Of a stretch of DNA of 64,000 nucleotides, positions 1 to 11,622 are shown piece by piece. The stretch is from Coffea arabica. Its lineage: Eukaryota > Streptophyta > Magnoliopsida > Gentianales > Rubiaceae. The stretch lies in NCBI RefSeq assembly GCF_036785885.1, contig NC_092317.1, positions 1,056,501 to 1,120,500 on the forward strand. The letters run 5' to 3'. Numbering within the stretch: position 1 is the first letter of the stretch; each line of letters begins with the position of its first letter. The position numbers were made by a program, and so were the translations under genes. The notes under the pieces were generated by a model. It had not been told where the DNA came from, did no database searches, and worked only from the letters and a program-made list of their open reading frames with translations.

Positions 1-3000
1 GTTGAGCATAACAAAAGGTTCAAAAGCACAACTGAATCATAATTAGAAAGTGATTATTTGCGTTAAAAATTGGTTCAAAATTGACTTAGAGAATAAACCT
101 GCTTGAACATTGCGCCAATCCCAGGGCGACTAGCAGTTACAAGACGCTCGCTGAAGCCCTGAAACCCAAAGACACCACAAATGACCAACTATTGCATATA
201 ACCTCAATCATTAGCAGATCATGAAGATGAACCTTAGCAAGAAGCCTAGGATGGCAAGCAAGTTAGATAAAACCACAAGAAGAATTTTGTTTTTGTGTTT
301 TTTGTGTGTGTGTGTGTGGGGGGGGGGGAGTGAATCTCGCAAGCAGCAGCTTCTAAGTTCCACCCAAGAAACAACAAACTGAAGTCAAAATGTAACTGCT
401 GACCCACAGAAAAAGATGGAACAGAAAGAAGCAGTAAAATACATAAACACTAACTCAAAAGCAGAAAAGGTAAATGCAAATAGCACATAAATTCAAACCA
501 CAAAGACAATTCAGATGATAAATGAATACCTTGCTGAGGGCATTAATGGCCATAATTATCTGTTGAATAATTGCAATCTTCGTCGGAGATTCTTCTTCAT
601 TTCGAACTTTAGCATTCAAGAGAGCCTCCTCTACCTGCTCAAAATGCATCACTTTCAGTTACTGAAGTCTTAAAAAGGAAATGATGCTTCATGCCAATCT
701 TATACCAGACAAAAATAACACAGAATAGTCGAGATAGGGAACTAATTTATAGTTTCCATAAAGGGCAAAACACAGTCGCTCTGACCCCATTTTGTTCTAT
801 AATACTAGTGTAGCCTTGACCCTGCAACATTGTGAAATTTTCTGCCCATTGAAACCCATGTAGGCCATAATAAATCAAGTTTATGATTGGACCAACAAAT
901 GTCTGTGTAGAGCACATGTGTGAGGAACAAAACAAAAAAGCATGGGAACTATATAATTAACATCCTTAAAACAACGTGAAAACCTCACCTGGTGACAAAG
1001 AGGAGTGAGCAAAGCAGAAAGATAGTCAGATTGCTTTCCCAATGGTACTTCTTCCATTCCGATTAATAAGCCGATTGCCTGCAAAGAGTTGAGGAAAGAA
1101 ATCAGAATGGCAAAACACAGCTTTTTCAAACAGAAAAAGAAGTATGAACCGTCACTAAGGTAACAAATCTCTAGCGCAGATCAGACAAAGAATTTACCTC
1201 AAAAATGTGACTTCCATCTTCACATGATGAGTGTTCTGTGGATGCAAAGCCCATGCTCGTAAACTGAGCAACTTTGTCTTGCAGACTCTGTAATGTGTGT
1301 AAAATTATTACAGAAAGCAAATTAAATAAATACCAAATAAAAATGAGAATGATTTATAAAGGTGAGAAGCATGATTTTCAATCATCAAATGCCAAATAAG
1401 AATGGCAGATGACCTATAAGGATCAGATGCTCGAGAACTATCAAATTTGAAATACCTGCAATATTGTCTCGATGTAGGGCAAAAGTTTTGCTTTCAGCAA
1501 TTTCACAACCCTCATGAAAAGGTAACTAGCCCTGCGACCTACATTTATATTTGGATGGTGTATGCCTCTTTCATCAAGAAAGGCACCCAACACCAAAGGT
1601 ATATACTGTGTATTTTCCTGAACAAACTTCAAATACCTAGTTATGGTTTCCAAATACACAAGGGCGACAAGCCGATTAGAATGGCAAGGAAACCTTGTAG
1701 ATAAAAGCATCGGCACCAGTTCTCTCAAAAGACCACTTCCAGTTCTGATCATCTCATCAGTCAATGATTCACCTAGAGCATAAAACAGTGAAAGTGCAGC
1801 TTCTACCTCTTCAACATTTCTTTCGTCAGGAGATGCAACAGCACCAGCAATTGAGTTCCTAATAAAAACCTGAGTCACATCAGGTGCTACACGTCCTATA
1901 CTACGCAGCAGCACAAGTAGATCTTTTCTAAATTCCATCATCCTGTCTTCCTCTTCCCTCCCAATTTTGTCCCATATATCAAGATTATTACGATAAACAG
2001 GATCAAAACACATATGAACACGAATTACTTCCAGCATCTGACCCACATGAAGAAGCTGAGCGTTTGTCAGCAAAGATAGGTTCTTCATTGTGCCAACATA
2101 GCCAGAAAGAAACTGCAGGATGCTGAAAGTTGCATCTACCTCACAATTCTGCATTACATAGAAAACAGAAGGCATAACCGCATTTAAAATCTCCACTGAG
2201 ATGCCCTTACCATCCTCAGAGTTCAACCGCTTAGAACATTCCAAGACCTCAGTGGCATACCCGGTCAGCAAAGAAGCAACTCTAGAAACCAAATCAGAGT
2301 CATTATCCTCTGTAGCTACCAAACCAAAAACCCTACTCATGTGTAAGCTCTGCAAAAGGTTAAGCTTGGATTTTGGATCCATACGCTTAGAAACAACTGC
2401 AATAACACAAGAGGCAGAAGCTCCACGGACTTGATCCGACAATCCATTAGACAGAATTAATTCAAACAACAATTGAAGAAAGGCATCATTTGCTATCAGC
2501 CCGATGTCAATCCAAGTAACATATCTCCGAATACAATCTAAAGCGCTAATACACAAGTCAGGATCCGAAGCCCTGTACATTGACACAATGTCATACCACA
2601 CCCTAACAATCTGCGGTATACACTGCTGCCTCATGGCATCCTTGATACGCCCCGCAACAGCCACCTCATCCGAACTACGCGGATAGTCCATACTAATTAA
2701 TTCATCATCCAGTGCATTTAAAACGCGACAAAACATATCAATAACCACTGGCCCTTTCCTAAGATTTGGCAAATAATCGATAAATACTGAAGCCCAAATC
2801 AAGGGGTACTCGAAATAAATTAGACTAACAACTACCTGAGCAAGCTTATTCTTAATAAATGCTGGACCCTCCAAAACCCTAACTGAGTTCTTATCATCAA
2901 TAGTCTCATAACAAGCCATGGAAAACACCGATTTTCGAATAAAAGACTTCTCTTCAAGGCTCATTGATGAGTATCGAACCTGAAGGGCACCGTGCAGGCA

Positions 3001-3183
3001 TTGCAAACACCAAAACTGAACTTGAACTAGTTTACTAAAACACAAACGCTCTATACATATGCTACAAAGTGAGGGGGACTCCTTAATTTGCTGACAAAAG
3101 GCAACAGCTTGTGATTTTAGCCCAGAATCAACGCTTCCAGATTCGTCAAAACTAATTAATATTGCTTTCTCGAGATCATCCAT
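1..3183 (-). CDS. PSD: Exportin-T (PAUSED), 3' end outside window
   Basis: Importin-beta-family nuclear export receptor for tRNA (XPOT/Los1p; PAUSED in Arabidopsis), which carries mature tRNA with Ran-GTP through the nuclear pore. Five coding exons are seen on the minus strand: 3183-1456, 1287-1198, 1078-989, 634-530 and 158-99. All junctions are phase 0 with GT/AG borders. They give about 691 codons, roughly 70% of the usual plant length of about 990, so the C-terminal third lies left of base 1. The start MDDLEKAILISF matches the family N-terminus. The exportin-1-like region (FWCLQCLHGALQVRY, VVIDMFCRVLNALDDELIS) and later HEAT-type helices are intact. The last exon seen encodes a GFSERLVTASRPGIG motif. 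No stop or frameshift is visible. A short 5'UTR intron is possible, with a donor at about 3390. Identification is by remembered family sequence and is very secure. Confidence 0.96.
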
Positions 3184-3203
3184 TAAGAGTCTTTAGAAAC
3201 GCT

Positions 3204-3221
3204 AAACCCTAAACCCTAAAA
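3204..3221. promoter_or_regulatory. Telo-box-like repeat in exportin-T leader
   Basis: Two consecutive AAACCCT units lie 20-40 bases upstream of the exportin-T ATG. Telo-boxes (AAACCCTAA) are known in promoters and leaders of plant translation-related genes. The match is seen directly; the regulatory role is inferred. Confidence 0.5.
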
Positions 3222-3931
3222 CTTCAGCCTTTGATCACTCGTCCCCAAAGAATTTCAATCCAAGGCTTTTAACCTTTTCTTTTCTTTATCAATCTTCCTG
3301 TTTAATGTTTGAATTTCTTTGTCCAAACCAATGCGAAAAGACAAATACAAATTGAATAGAACCCAATGCAACGAATTAGTGAAGGCTTACCTGTAAAAAG
3401 ACTCTGTTTTCTGGTGAGAATGATTTGAAACGATAAGGGTTTGAGGAGATGAATGAAGAGAGTCTAGGGTTTCTGGTGTTTTTTTGTATTTATTTAATGT
3501 ATATGGTCTCTCCTTTTTAATCAAATTTTATATATTTATTTGGACTGGGGCGAGGAAGTCTGTGACTTTGGTCCTCAGAGGAGAAGACTGCGAAGAAAGG
3601 GCTGTGAATGAATGTGATCGAGGAATGAAGAAAGGAGAAGACGGAAGCTTTTCAATAATTCATCTTATATAGTGCTCTAAACTAATTTTGACCTGTAGAA
3701 ATAATGCTGAGGGCAAAACAAATAACTATTTTTATATGAAAGAATTTAGTGTAAAACCTTTATTTAAAAATCATCTCAATCATTAGTAGCTTTTTGAATA
3801 CATTTTTCAAATTAACTTGGTGGTTTTTAATGCTTATTAGTGGTTATGCAGGTAACATGTGCTTATAAAGAAATTCGACAATTCCTTTTATGCTTTTAAA
3901 GGAACCACTCTATCAATCCAAGTCTAATACA

Positions 3932-4752
3932 TAGGGATGGCAATGGGGGCAGGTGACCGGGGTGGGTGCGGTCACCCGCCCCGCGGGGGGCTAATGGGGA
4001 GGGGGTTGGGGCAGGGGTGGGGCGGGGACAGGGGGAAAAATTTTCCCCCCGCTTAGAAACGGGACGGGAGGCAGGGGAGTATACCCCCGCCCCGCCACCC
4101 GCTTTAAAAAAATAAATATATAAAATATATATGTATATAATTATATATATAATATATAATTTAATTAGTTACAAACTTATGATAATGATATTATTAGTTA
4201 TATGTATTATATAATATAATTGATATTATTAATTATACTAATAATTATATATGTGTACTAATACAAATTATTAATTGGTTATACTAAATTTACTAATACA
4301 TTTATATTAAATCCCTAATTACACTTAATACAATAACAATTTTTTCAAAAAAAAAAAAGCACAAGCAAAATAATGAATTAGTGATTGTATTTGTGCCAAA
4401 AGTGAAAACTTGACTACTTTAGTTATATTTATTTCATCATGTTGGATTGTATTCAAATAATTTTTATTTGATTGTTTTTATAAGTTTCAATTGTAAAATT
4501 ACAATGAATAATAATTTGATGATGTGTTGATATTTTAGTACTTGATTATTTGCTAAAATTTAATCATAATAAAATTATATAACAATTTTTTTATTAACCC
4601 CGCGGGGGAAGCGGGGCTGGGCGGGGACGGGGCAGGGGGAGCGGGGGACGGGGGATGGGGCGGGGGGCGGGGGGCAGGAGGAGTTTGTAGGCAGCGGGGC
4701 GGGGGATGGGGGAGGGGTTCCCCGCCCCAACCCCGCCCCGTTGCCATCCCTA
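3932..4752. mobile_element. Non-autonomous hAT-type element (MITE), 821 bp
   Basis: The ends are imperfect inverted repeats, TAGGGATGGCAA at the left and TTGCCATCCCTA at the right. They are flanked by a perfect 8-bp target-site duplication CTAATACA (3924-3931 and 4753-4760). An 8-bp TSD with TAGGG-type ends is the hAT signature. The outer 100-150 bp on each side are extremely G-rich (top strand at left) or C-rich (right); the interior is very AT-rich. No transposase reading frame exists. The core from about 4150 to 4310 is homologous, in opposite orientation, to the core of the Harbinger-type element at 31534-32994. Confidence 0.9.
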
Positions 4753-4760
4753 CTAATACA

Positions 4761-5560
4761 TCATTGTCGCATCGTTTTTATATTTTTAAATAAATGAATC
4801 ATTCCCTCGATGCATCGCTTAATAATTATAGAGTTTAGTACATGATAAACTTAATAATTATAGTTGTCGTCTTGACATATTCATATATTTTATGAGATAT
4901 CAAATTGACAAAATCAACTACTAATTTGTATTTTCAAGAAAATATTATACTTTTTAATACCATGATACCTCTCAATACAGAGGGAAGTACTACAAGAGAT
5001 CCATACAAGACTTATTATCTCATTTGCAAAATAATACAAGCAACTTTATATACTTAAAATGAAATTTAGTTGTGATTTTGTTTGTTGACAATATGGGCTC
5101 ATGGATAGTTACATGATTAAATTAGAAAGATAAGATTGAGTTTTATTGCGATAATAAAATTGGACATTTAAAAAAGTGACAAAAAAGTTTACGCCAAAAT
5201 TCATGACTCTTGTTTCATGTATAGCAACATATAATTTTAAAAAATATTGCAAGATGCAGTAAAACACATCCAAAGTGAAATCATTCTTCTCAACGAATCA
5301 CTAGTCTATCATTGTCAATTGTAATGATGATACCCATGCATGATGGGTCGCGGTTTAGTAATTGTGATGTAGATATGGTTCCGTTTGGCAAACAAATTTT
5401 TTAAGTGTTTGTTTAAAATTTTATTATAACTTATTATAGACATTTTTTTTCCTTTTTCTTTCTTTCTTTTTCTTTTTCTTTCCTCTTCACTTCTTCTCCC
5501 TCACCTCACCACTTGCCAACGGCTGCAGAAGTTTTTTTTTTCTTCTCCATTTCCCTCTCC
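4761..5560. other. AT-rich intergenic DNA, no gene seen
   Basis: Low-complexity AT-rich sequence without a credible reading frame. Towards 5450-5560 it becomes a pyrimidine tract (TTTCTTTC runs), into which the retrotransposon at 5566 is inserted. Confidence 0.6.
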
Positions 5561-5565
5561 TCCTT

Positions 5566-6012
5566 TGATGCAGAGGTCAGTGGAGGCCTGCTTATCTAAA
5601 GTCTGGAAGCTACAAAGAAAGCGGAGAAGTAACTTCGAAGAACCAGAGATGAAAAAGATGTGTTATTTCTTAGTAACCGAGAGATTATAGGGAAAGAAGG
5701 AATGAAAGCTATGAAAAGACAAGTGAAAGGCTATGACAAGTTTTCTATATATCCCCCCTTGCCTGGCTCTAACTTTTCTATTTATAACATTCTATGCCAG
5801 TCAGCTAAGAGCGGCTATCAACTGCTGCTGACGTCAAAAGATTCCGTACTAACAAACTTATTAACAAACTACAACTGCATGGAAAAAATATCGTCTGCAT
5901 GGCCGTAACTAACGTCTCTGCATGGCCATAACTACTCCAGCTAGCTGTATTTCTCCACTGCATTTCCGTTGCTGCATTCGGCATCATGTGGGCTAACCAA
6001 GTGCGTGTATCA
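5566..6012 (-). repeat. 3' LTR of the gypsy element
   Basis: 447 bp, TG...CA ends, downstream LTR relative to the minus-strand coding direction. It differs from the other LTR at about four sites (for example near 5600, 5606, 5735 and 5894). Confidence 0.94.
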
Positions 6013-6026
6013 ATACCCTCCCCTTA
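6013..6026 (-). promoter_or_regulatory. Polypurine tract
   Basis: On the minus strand an AAGGGGAGGGTAT-type purine run ends immediately before the 3' LTR, the position expected for the plus-strand primer of reverse transcription. Confidence 0.8.
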
Positions 6027-6040
6027 CAAGGTCCTTGTCC

Positions 6041-9000
6041 TCAAGGACTGAAATTGGGAAACTGCAATTGAAGATCCTGTAAGTATTCCCATGTTGCATC
6101 CTCTGGAAAGCTGTTGCTCCATTGGACTAGCACTTGCGTAGCCGCGGCCTTTCCACGTTTGACCAAGCGCCTGTCCAATATTGCTATAGGCTCCAACAGA
6201 AGTTGACCCTGCTGTGAGACCCCAGCTGGGATGCGAGCCTGAACGTCCCCTGAACCCACCTTCCTTTTGAGCACAGAAACATGAAAGGTATTGTGAATAC
6301 GAACATGTGCGGGCAGTGCCAACCTGTAGGCCACTGTGCCAACTCTTGCTATCACCTGAAATGGACCAAAGTAGCGTGGAGATAGTTTCTGGCAGTGATG
6401 ACTCCTCAATGAGTGTTGTCTATAAGGTTGAAGCTTGACGTAAACCCAATCACCAACGCTGAATTCTCTTTCTGTTCTATGTTGATCAGTCAATTGTTTC
6501 ATTCTGTGTTGTGCCTTAGTCAGGTTGTGGCGTAGAGAATGAATGACCCTCTCCCTAGCATGCAAACTTCTGTCAACCGATTCTACTGATGTAGCTTCCG
6601 GTAAGTAAGGGACATGAAGGGGTGGAGGTTGGCCATAGACTATCTCATAAGGAGTGAACTTAGCAGATGAGTGATAATTGGTATTGTACCAATATTCTGC
6701 TAGTGGTAGCCATAAGCTCCATTCCTTAGGATGATCACTGGCCATACATCTCAGATAGTTTTCCAAGCATCTGTTAACCACTTCCGTCTGACCGTCACTC
6801 TGAGGATGGTAAGCAGTAGACATGTTCAACTTGACATGTTGTAACCTGAAAAACTCTTGCCAGAAGGAGCTCAAAAAAGTGGGGTCCCTATCACTTACAA
6901 TCGTCTGAGGTAAACCATGCAACCTGTAAACCGTATCCATGAATAGCTGAGCAATTGAAATGGCTGTGTAAGGATGGGCCGCTGCCATAAAGTGCGCATA
7001 TTTGCTGAGCCTATCAACCACCACCAGAATCACCTTCTTGCCATGTGAGGGGGGCAAACCTTCAACAAAATCCATAGAGATGTCTGTCCAGATCCTATGA
7101 GGTATAGGCAACGGTTGCAGCAACCCCGGATAAGCTGCATTATCTTATTTATGCCTCTGACATACATCACAAGAGGCTACATGCTGAGCCACATCCTTAA
7201 TCATGTGTTGCCAATATAAGACCTGTTTAAGTCTCCTGTAGGTCACCTCTACTCCTGAATGCCCTCCCTGTGAACTGGAATGCCACAAGGAAATCAGCTT
7301 GTTTCTCAACGCCTGATCGTTGCCTACCACCAGTCTGCCTTTCCTTTTTAGTAATCCTTGCTGCCAGGAGTAGCTACCAGGGAGGTGTTCATTGTGAGCT
7401 ACCTTTTGAATCAGCTCCTGAATGTGTCTATCTTGCTGCCAATTGTGTTGTATATCTTTGATCAGTGAAGATGTGATAGTGACCAAAGCATACATTGATC
7501 CTTCCTCTAGTGGTCTTCTGGAAAGTGCATCTGCAACAATATTATCGCATCCCTTTTTGTATTGCACCTCATAGTCAAACCCCATTAGTTTGGCTATCCA
7601 TTTCTGTTGCAAAGGTGTGTGTATTCGCTGCTCCATTATGTACTTCAGACTCTGATGATCCGTTTTGATAGTAAAGTGCCTGCCCACCAAATAAGCTCTC
7701 CATTTCAAGACTGCAGTCACTATTGCCAACATTTCCTTTTCATACACAGATAGAGCCTGATGCTTGGGACCCAAGGCCTTGCTGAAGAATGCCAGAGGTT
7801 ACCTCCTTTGCATCAGCACTGCTCCAATTCCATTTCCAGAAGCATCAGTCTCCAGTATGAACTCCTAAGTGAAGTCTGGTAGAGCTAGGACAGGAGGCTT
7901 ACTCATGGCTTCCTGCAAGTGCTTGAAAGCAAGAGTGGCCCCCTCCCGCCACTTGAACTGGTTCTTTTTAAGCAAATCTGTTAATGGTTTGGCAATTTTT
8001 CCATAGTTTCTTATGAATCTCCGGTAGTATCCAGTGAGCCCCAAAAATCCTCTTAATTCTTTGATGGTTCGAGGTATAGGCCAATTCATGATTGCAGAGA
8101 TCTTCTGTGGATCGGCCTCAACTCCGTTGGCATCAATAACATGTCCCAAATAGTCAATCTGTTGCTGAGCAAAAGCACACTTGCTTTCATTTACCTTCAA
8201 AGAATGCTGCCTTAACAATCCAAATACGATGTTAAGGTGTTGTAGATGTTCCTCCCACTCCACACTATATATCAGGATGTCATCAAAAAAGACCAGAATG
8301 AATTTTCTTAAGAATGGCCTGAAGATATCATTCATCAAGCTCTGAAAGGTTGAGGGAGCATTGGTTAGCCCAAAGGGCATAACCAGAAATTCATAATGAC
8401 CATCGTGAGTTCTGAAAGCTGTCTTCTCCACATCTTCAGCCTTCATCCTGATCTGGTGATATCCAAACCTTAGATCCAACTTGGTGAAAAACTTTGCCCC
8501 ATACAATTCATCCAGCAACTCCTCTATCAAAGGAATAGGGAACTTATCCTTTATCGTGGCATTATTCAATTGCCTGTAATCAACACACATCCTCCACGAA
8601 CCATCTTTCTTTTTTACTAACACTACTGGAGAAGAAAAAGGACTAGAGCTGGTTCTGATAATGCCACACGCCAGCATCTCCGCCACTAGCCTTTCGATCT
8701 CACACTTCTGGAAGACAGGATATCGATAGGGCCTCACATTGATAGGTGCAGTTCCCTCTTTCAGAGTAATTTTATGGTCATAAGACCTTTCTGGTGGCAG
8801 ATTGTTAGATTCATGAAACAGATCGCTGTACTCATCCAACAAGTGTTCAAGTTCTACTGAATGGCGTACCTGATGTTTACTTATGTCGGTGGAGATGGTG
8901 CGGAGAGATAGTGGTTCTGAGGTAGGGTCCTGAACTACTCTGATCAGGCATAACTGTGCCTCAGCAATCTGCTCAGGCTTTTGAAGGAGCTTTTGCATCT

Positions 9001-10553
9001 TATTCTGCCGAATTAGCTGCAATCCTTGCTGTTTGATTCCTCTTAGGACCACTTTGTGACCAGCTTGCATAAATTCCATCCGCAGTTCTCCAAAATTCCA
9101 TTTTACATCACCGAGGGTAGTCAGCCATTGCATGCCCAGAACTAGCTCACAACCACCTACTGGTAACATAAGTAAGTCTGCCTTGAACTCTTGTTTTTGC
9201 ATTTTCCAAGTGAAGTCCTTGCAAAGGTCCTGAGTGGTCAACTTATTCCTATCAGCTACTTCTACCACCAAGGGATCAACCCTCTGTGTAGTCAAACCCA
9301 GCTTCTGCACTACCTTAGGGTGAATGAAATTATGGGAGCTACCACAATCAATAAAAATGTTCACAGGCTGCCTTCCCACATGACCAGTGACTCTCATAGT
9401 TCTAAAATTAGGAACACTCATGTTGGTCATGGCATTAAGAGAAATGTGTGCCAGTTGACCTTCATCCAGTGTGTCTTCTTCACTACCTGATTCATTCTCC
9501 TCCTCCCCTGACATATCATCCCAAACCTCCAGCCTGTGAAATTGTTGATTACCACATCTGTGTCCAGCTGTGAACCTCTCATCACACCAAAAGCATAACC
9601 CCCTAGCTCTCTTCTCATCCATTTCTGCTCTACTCAACCTCTTGAAAGGTTTCTTAACGACTAACTCCTTCTGCTTCTCATTACTAGGTAGTGCTGGAAA
9701 GGTAGGTAGGGGTAGGAGTGGCTTAGAATCTACCTTCCATTTGTGACCAGATGGATTGGCGTGGAAGGAAGCGGAATTACTGGTATGACCTGGATAACTT
9801 GTGAAAGGTTTGGATAACCCCTTCCCTTTCTGCTGCACAAGCACCTTAGCTTCTACAATCTTGGCCAGGGTCCTAGGATGCTGCACGTTTTTAGGCATGA
9901 ACATCCTTACAGACAGCTGGATTTCTGGTTTCAACCCACTCATGAAACAGCTTGTGGCGTAGTCCTCAGGAAGCTCCACCCTGTTGAGCAGCTCCTCAAA
10001 CAGGTCGTGATACTCCTGTACTGTCCCAGATTGTTTCAAGCTTTTAAGTTCCCCCATTGGATCGTCATACAAGGAATCTCCAAACCTGGAGGACAATTCT
10101 CTTATATACTCCTCCCAAGCCGGAATCTCCCGCGTGAGTCTGGATCGCATGAAAATTTGGTGCCACTGGAGAGCTTTTCCCTCCAGATTCATTGCAGCTA
10201 TTTTAACGCTTCACCGAGCTTGGCGTCTCATCTATTTCGAAAAACTGCTCACACTTGTACAACCATCCCCTAAAATCCTCCCCATGAAATTTTGGGAAAT
10301 CAATCCGGGATAAGCGAGAGGGAACATGGTAATTCCCTCGGTTGCTGTTTGAAGAATCCGAATTATGAGGGGAGTCATTGCCTCCTACTGGACCCTTCTG
10401 TGTATGTAATTCAATCACCAAGTTCCTTAGAGCTTCCATCTCCCTCTCGAACTGTTCCTGTTGTTCCTTCAGCATGGCGCGAACATGTTCCTCCATCTTT
10501 CTGACGTCTTGAGACCTAGTGCCCTCTGCCATTGGTGAACTAAGCTGGTTCAA
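6041..10553 (-). pseudogene. Broken gag-pol polyprotein of the gypsy element
   Basis: One ancestral polyprotein is split into four open segments. 10553-10203 is the gag N-terminus, with an acidic/basic coiled region. A one-base shift near 10200 leads into 10192-7865: gag, a CX2C...HRC zinc knuckle, protease motif DCGSSHNF, then reverse transcriptase with the FFDD catalytic box in the LDLRFGYHQI context. In-frame stops lie at about 7862-7867 and 7799-7801, within the start of RNase H. 7774-7145 carries the rest of RNase H and the integrase HHCC zinc finger (ending CDVCQ). Another stop near 7145 precedes 7123-6041, which holds the integrase core (SDRDPTF, AYHPQSDGQTE) and a chromodomain-like end (ATWEYL). 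Everything after the frameshift is in one frame, so each stop looks like a point lesion rather than frame decay. Confidence 0.93.
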
Positions 10554-10569
10554 CCCAGCTCTGATACCA
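10552..10569 (-). promoter_or_regulatory. Primer binding site (initiator tRNA-Met)
   Basis: On the minus strand TGGTATCAGAGC follows one base after the 5' LTR. It is complementary to the 3' end of plant initiator tRNA-Met, the usual primer of this class. Confidence 0.9.
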
Positions 10570-10570
10570 C

Positions 10571-11017
10571 TGATGCAGAGGTCAGTGGAGGCCTGCTTAT
10601 CTAAGGTCTAGAAGCTACAAAGAAAGCGGAGAAGTAACTTCGAAGAACCAGAGATGAAAAAGATGTGTTATTTCTTAGTAACCGAGAGATTATAGGGAAA
10701 GAAGGAATGAAAGCTATGAAAAGACAAGTAAAAGGCTATGACAAGTTTTCTATATATCCCCCCTTGCCTGGCTCTAACTTTTCTATTTATAACATTCTAT
10801 GCCAGTCAGCTAAGAGCGGCTATCAACTGCTGCTGACGTCAAAAGATTCCGTACTAACAAACTTATTAACAAACTACAACTGCATGGAAAAAATATCCTC
10901 TGCATGGCCGTAACTAACGTCTCTGCATGGCCATAACTACTCCAGCTAGCTGTATTTCTCCACTGCATTTCCGTTGCTGCATTCGGCATCATGTGGGCTA
11001 ACCAAGTGCGTGTATCA
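10571..11017 (-). repeat. 5' LTR of the gypsy element
   Basis: 447 bp, same length as its partner at 5566-6012 and nearly identical. Contains the element's promoter by position. Confidence 0.94.
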
Positions 11018-11022
11018 TCCTT

Positions 11023-11620
11023 CCTCTTCTCTCCTTCTCTCTTCCCCTCTTCCCCCTAACTCTCCCTCCCCGGCACACTGGCTATGTGACCAGATTTGGT
11101 CGCACAATCTAGGAGATGGTGGCAAGGAAGAGGGGAGAAAGGAGAAAGAAGGAGAGAGAGAAGAGAAAAAAAAAACTTTTGTCAGTGCTGGTGCCGACGC
11201 CGACAAGAAATGACCGGCGCCAAATGTGACGATGGATTTGATATGGTGGAGAAAGAAGAAAAAAGGAAATAACGATTTTTTTTTTGTATTTTTTAATATT
11301 TTTGAAATGTGTATTTTAAAAGTTTTACGAATTTTTTTGAGATTAATGTAATTAAAATTATTAAAAAACTTGTATGACAAAAACTTGTCTTGCCAAATAG
11401 CACAATGGTTATGGAATATACCCTACACAGTATAAAGAAAGGTACAAGAAGGGGTGTAAGATATAGAATCTTTATTGGAGCTCTTAAAAACCTTCACTAA
11501 TTGCAAAATATAACATTCTTTGGAAATATCGTTCAAAACATCTCTTACATTTTACAAAATAAATTTTTTTATTTCTCACTTTTAAAAGTGTAATTTTACG
11601 TCATTTACAAATTTATATTG
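11023..11620. other. Intergenic flank of the gypsy insertion
   Basis: Pyrimidine-rich then purine-rich low-complexity sequence followed by AT-rich DNA; open frames here are composed of Ser/Lys/Glu runs and are not credible genes. About 11370-11400 reads, in reverse complement, like about 5380-5410 left of the retrotransposon (TTTGGCAA...), so the gypsy element may sit inside an older inverted-repeat element. Confidence 0.4.
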
Positions 11621-11622
11621 GT

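Larger units (their letters stand above)
5566..11017 (-). mobile_element. Ty3/gypsy LTR retrotransposon (chromovirus type)
   Basis: Complete 5452-bp element in minus orientation. Two 447-bp LTRs begin TGATGCAG and end GTGTATCA. A perfect 5-bp TSD TCCTT flanks it (5561-5565 and 11018-11022). The primer binding site is complementary to initiator tRNA-Met and the polypurine tract abuts the 3' LTR. Protein order is gag, protease, reverse transcriptase, RNase H, integrase with a chromodomain-like tail, which defines Ty3/gypsy chromoviruses; small size and short LTRs recall the Reina lineage. By eye the LTRs differ at only four positions, so the insertion is recent, yet the coding region has one frameshift and three in-frame stops. 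The copy is therefore not autonomous as assembled. Confidence 0.95.

Noticed and set aside
4553-4747. Pro-rich minus-strand frame
   Set aside because: It is the C-rich end of the hAT element read in one frame, not a gene.
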